Shown: positions 61,929 to 64,000 of the stretch, piece after piece | Position numbering within the stretch: the first letter of the stretch is position 1 | Layout of the letters: every line of letters begins with the position of its first letter | DNA from: Sanyastnella coralliicola | Lineage (GTDB): Bacteria > Bacteroidota > Bacteroidia > Flavobacteriales_D > Sanyastnellaceae | Direction of reading: 5' to 3' | NCBI RefSeq assembly: GCF_030845195.1 | Contig: NZ_CP132543.1 | Span: forward strand, 1,877,501 to 1,941,500 | DNA: 64,000 nt | The notes under the pieces: generated by a model | What the model was told of the DNA's origin: nothing | What the model saw: only the letters and a program-made list of their open reading frames with translations | Database searches by the model: none | Program-made: the position numbers and the translations under genes

Positions 61929-63338
61929 ATGAAATTTCTCCTTTCTTTGCTGCTCTCTGCTGCGGTGATTGCCGTTACCGCACAAAATTCTCAATCACAC
62001 TATGTACTATTTGACTCAGACAGCCATGAAATTTCTGCTTCGGCTGAGGCAGGATTGCTTGATGCGTTAAGTCAATTGGCTTACATCCGAAGTCTCCGAA
62101 TTGAGGCTCATACTGATGCCGATGGAAGCGACGCATACAATGAAGCGCTTGCTCAGCGCCGTTTGAATTCTGTGGAATCATTGCTCGCTGATAAGGGCTA
62201 TACCGTAACGCAAAAAGGCGCACACGGTGAAGACTCTCCTATTGCTGATAATGAAACCGAAGATGGCAAACAACAAAACCGACGTGTCTTGGTTCGTTTT
62301 GAAGGCGATCGAGAGTTGTTGACAATGGAAGACATCTATGAAGAGATGATGCCTAACATGCAATCCCATTGTATCGACAATACCAAAGACACCGTGCTCG
62401 TCGCTAAATCGGGAACAGTAATGTTCATCCCAGCCTACAGCTTCAAAGTTGACAATCACGATGATTGTATCGAACTACGACTGCGAGAAGCGCTTGATCT
62501 CACAGACATGATGACCATGAACATGCACACTGGTTCGGACGGAACTATGTTAGAATCAGGTGGAACTGTCTACCTAGAAGCGTATCTGAACGGAGAACGT
62601 ATTTCTGGGGAACTCGAAAAAGACATGACTATCTACTTCCCAACCAATCGCACAGAAGACGACATGCTTGCCTTCTCATCGGAAGAAGGTGGTGATGAGA
62701 TGAACTGGGTTCCAACCGGTGAGAGCTTTGAATTGATTCCATTGAAGTACATCAACGATTCCTTCAATGTTGAGTTTAAGAAGACTAACCGCATGCATTG
62801 CCGTCTGTTCTTCTGTAAAATTCGACGTGCACTTCGACTCAGAGGGAAAGAATCAAACTCGACATACATCGAAACACGTTCATATGGAGATGGATATGTC
62901 TTGGACAGTGCTTTCTATGATTACGACCAGAAGAAGATTGATGCTGCATATGCACTAGGAGAAAGAATGGCTAAACTAAACCGAGATGTGAGTGCCATGT
63001 ATGCAGGTAACGTCCGCAACATGCAATTCATCAACTGTGACCGCTTTCCCGAAACGCCGGTTAGTCCGGTAGAGGTCATCTGTGCAGCAGATGCTCCAGC
63101 CAATGTACGCGCGCTCGTTCCTAGTGTAAATGGAATGATGCAGGGTAACAACATGTTCGGAAATCCTACCTTCTTGTTGCCTTCCGATCGAAGAATAGTC
63201 TATGTCTCGATTATCATTCAAGACAATGAAAGCTATCTGGCCATTCAAGAAGCAAGTGAGGAACGAGAAATCAATCTCAACTACGAAAAGCTTACCCCCA
63301 CTCAAATTAAGTACAAGCTCAAAGGCTTAAAACTATAA
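61929..63338 (+). CDS. OmpA-domain envelope protein
   Basis: From the ATG at 61929 (alternatives 61923 and 61881) the product has 469 residues with a signal peptide (MKFLLSLLLSAAVIAVTAQ). An OmpA/MotB-like peptidoglycan-binding domain follows (VLFDSDSHEISASAEAGLLD, SLRIEAHTDADGSDAYNEAL, AQRRLNSVESLLADKGYTV, NRRVLVRFEG). A larger beta-rich part of unknown fold begins with the pattern KSGTVMFIPAYSFKVDN and contains GGTVYLEAYLNGERISGELE. The long-start version would put 16 residues before the signal, so I prefer 61929. It is divergent from the 61749 gene and followed by the hairpin cluster. Confidence 0.8.
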   Translation: MKFLLSLLLSAAVIAVTAQNSQSHYVLFDSDSHEISASAEAGLLDALSQLAYIRSLRIEAHTDADGSDAYNEALAQRRLNSVESLLADKGYTVTQKGAHGEDSPIADNETEDGKQQNRRVLVRFEGDRELLTMEDIYEEMMPNMQSHCIDNTKDTVLVAKSGTVMFIPAYSFKVDNHDDCIELRLREALDLTDMMTMNMHTGSDGTMLESGGTVYLEAYLNGERISGELEKDMTIYFPTNRTEDDMLAFSSEEGGDEMNWVPTGESFELIPLKYINDSFNVEFKKTNRMHCRLFFCKIRRALRLRGKESNSTYIETRSYGDGYVLDSAFYDYDQKKIDAAYALGERMAKLNRDVSAMYAGNVRNMQFINCDRFPETPVSPVEVICAADAPANVRALVPSVNGMMQGNNMFGNPTFLLPSDRRIVYVSIIIQDNESYLAIQEASEEREINLNYEKLTPTQIKYKLKGLKL

Positions 63339-63353
63339 AACTTGCCCTCCATC

Positions 63354-63477
63354 ATCCAGCTCGCTGGATAACCGACGAATAATTCGTCATCTCTCTCTCA
63401 ACGACGTTAAAGAACGTCACTCTCTCGATGATACCTCCGGGTATCAAGATCAGGCCGACTGTATAGTCGGCCTTTTC
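63354..63477 (+). other. Cluster of five successive hairpins, the last a terminator
   Basis: Five perfect inverted repeats follow within 124 bp: ATCCAGC-TC-GCTGGAT (63354-63369), GACGAAT-A-ATTCGTC (63374-63388), GACGTT-AAAG-AACGTC (63403-63418), GATACC-TCCG-GGTATC (63430-63445) and AGGCCGACT-GTAT-AGTCGGCCT plus TTTT (63452-63477). Pyrimidine-rich linkers (CTCTCTCTC, CACTCTCTC) separate some of them. The last is a good intrinsic terminator for the OmpA gene. The first four have no T-run. They could be a structured 3' UTR or a separate small RNA. Confidence 0.7.
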
Positions 63478-63484
63478 ATTTTAA

Positions 63485-63538
63485 ATTCTCATTCCAATTC
63501 TCATTCTAATTCTCATTCTCATTCTCATTCTCATTCTT
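63485..63538 (+). repeat. ATTCTC hexamer array upstream of the DUF3810 gene
   Basis: Nine 6-bp units (attctc, with attcca, attcta and attctt variants) run without break between the terminator and the GTG at 63550. Changes in unit number would alter the distance between upstream promoter elements and the start codon. The unit matches that in the asparaginase signal peptide. Confidence 0.8.
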
Positions 63539-63549
63539 ACTTTTACCTC

Positions 63550-64000
63550 GTGTCATGGATCCGAAATCTATACCAGCGCTTTTACGCTTGGGGCCCTTCA
63601 TTTCTAGGTCTCCTCTCTATAGGAATTGCGATGCTTTTCAAGCCTGTTCCAACCGTCGCTGAAAGCCTTTATCGCAACACCATTTTTGCAGGATTTCGTT
63701 GGGTTCGAGACGCACTCTTCAACTGGATCCCTGTTCCATTGATGTTGATTATTCTGATCCTCCTTTTCATTTGGATAGCGATGGGATGGTATCGAAGACG
63801 GTTGTTCGGTTTTCGTCCGTGGTACCGCGGTATTCTGAACGCCTTCGGAATACTCATTACCTGGTTCTACGTGAGCTGGGGGTGGAATTACAGCGCTCCA
63901 GGGGTAGTAGACAAACTCAGCCTGAATCTCGATGGTTTTGATCGTGATGCTCGTCAAGAATTGATTCTCGCTAGCGCGGAACAGTGCCTTTATCTTGGTT
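63550..64000 (+). CDS. DUF3810-family membrane protein, cut by window end
   Basis: An open frame from GTG at 63550 runs to the window edge (150 codons). It reads SWIRNLYQRFYAWGPSFLG, then a membrane helix (LLSIGIAMLF), a second (IPVPLMLIILILLFIWIAMG) and a third (GILNAFGILITWFYVSWGW), followed by NYSAPGVVDKL. The WGWNYSAP motif after the third helix is typical of DUF3810 proteins of Bacteroidota, which are thought to be metalloprotease-like. The catalytic part would lie outside the window. No ATG precedes the first helix, so GTG is the best start; the next ATG is inside helix one. It contains one copy of the 13-bp word (63969-63981). Confidence 0.75.
   Translation, partial: MSWIRNLYQRFYAWGPSFLGLLSIGIAMLFKPVPTVAESLYRNTIFAGFRWVRDALFNWIPVPLMLIILILLFIWIAMGWYRRRLFGFRPWYRGILNAFGILITWFYVSWGWNYSAPGVVDKLSLNLDGFDRDARQELILASAEQCLYLG

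Overview
The window is chromosomal DNA of a member of the Bacteroidota, most likely a marine flavobacterium of the Cryomorphaceae/Schleiferiaceae kind (taxon inferred). The signs are a SusC/SusD pair, secreted proteins ending in type IX secretion (T9SS) type A sorting domains, lipoproteins, TAnnTTTG-type -7 promoter boxes, few Shine-Dalgarno sequences, and CTxxxAxNYNPxAxxDDGSC repeats. No rRNA, tRNA, insertion sequence or CRISPR array was seen.

Layout. 1-5.4 kb is an accessory stretch on the minus strand. It holds short hypothetical genes (lipoproteins, a Sel1-repeat protein, a MORN-like lipoprotein) separated by unusual intergenic DNA: two 27-bp-period arrays sharing a TTCACAAT core, and copies of a composite element made of a GGACGGAT hairpin followed by a heptamer array. 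5.4-23.4 kb holds a CHAP hydrolase and a giant 5,800-residue secreted protein with about 51 HYR-like modules, part of which is a recent 939-bp tandem amplification. 23.5-36 kb is mostly housekeeping: rpe, coaE, a TPR/CsgG-like lipoprotein, an isoaspartyl peptidase, an Mpo1-like protein, an atypical Nramp-like transporter, NfeD plus SPFH, a metallophosphoesterase, an aldehyde dehydrogenase, an aminoacyl-tRNA-protein transferase and exonuclease III.

36-57.6 kb looks like one carbohydrate programme for maltodextrin or starch. The minus-strand cluster pfkA-gapA-sugar kinase-MGS-like protein-pgmB-maltose phosphorylase is divergent from a NUDIX-type regulator. That regulator is followed on the plus strand by a CotH-kinase/lamin-tail protein, a T9SS amylase, SusC, SusD, two SusE/F-like proteins, a lipoprotein amylase and a small T9SS protein. 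Outer-membrane amylases would cut starch and SusCD import the fragments. Maltose phosphorylase gives glucose plus beta-glucose-1-phosphate. PgmB and the sugar kinase would make glucose-6-phosphate for PfkA and GapA. GTGT-N7-ACAC palindromes lie before pfkA, the CotH gene and the first amylase, and in the last two sit exactly 6 bp before a -7 box, which suggests a shared operator.

57.6-64 kb has a membrane protein, a TonB-dependent receptor, a T9SS protein, an OmpA-domain protein, a cluster of five hairpins, a hexamer repeat and the start of a DUF3810 gene cut by the window edge.

The most unexpected signals are not genes: the 27-bp arrays, the hairpin-heptamer elements, a 13-bp word (CGCTAGCGCGGAA) found exactly seven times inside unrelated coding sequences, and several promoters whose -7 box ends 4-6 nt before the start codon, suggesting leaderless transcripts.
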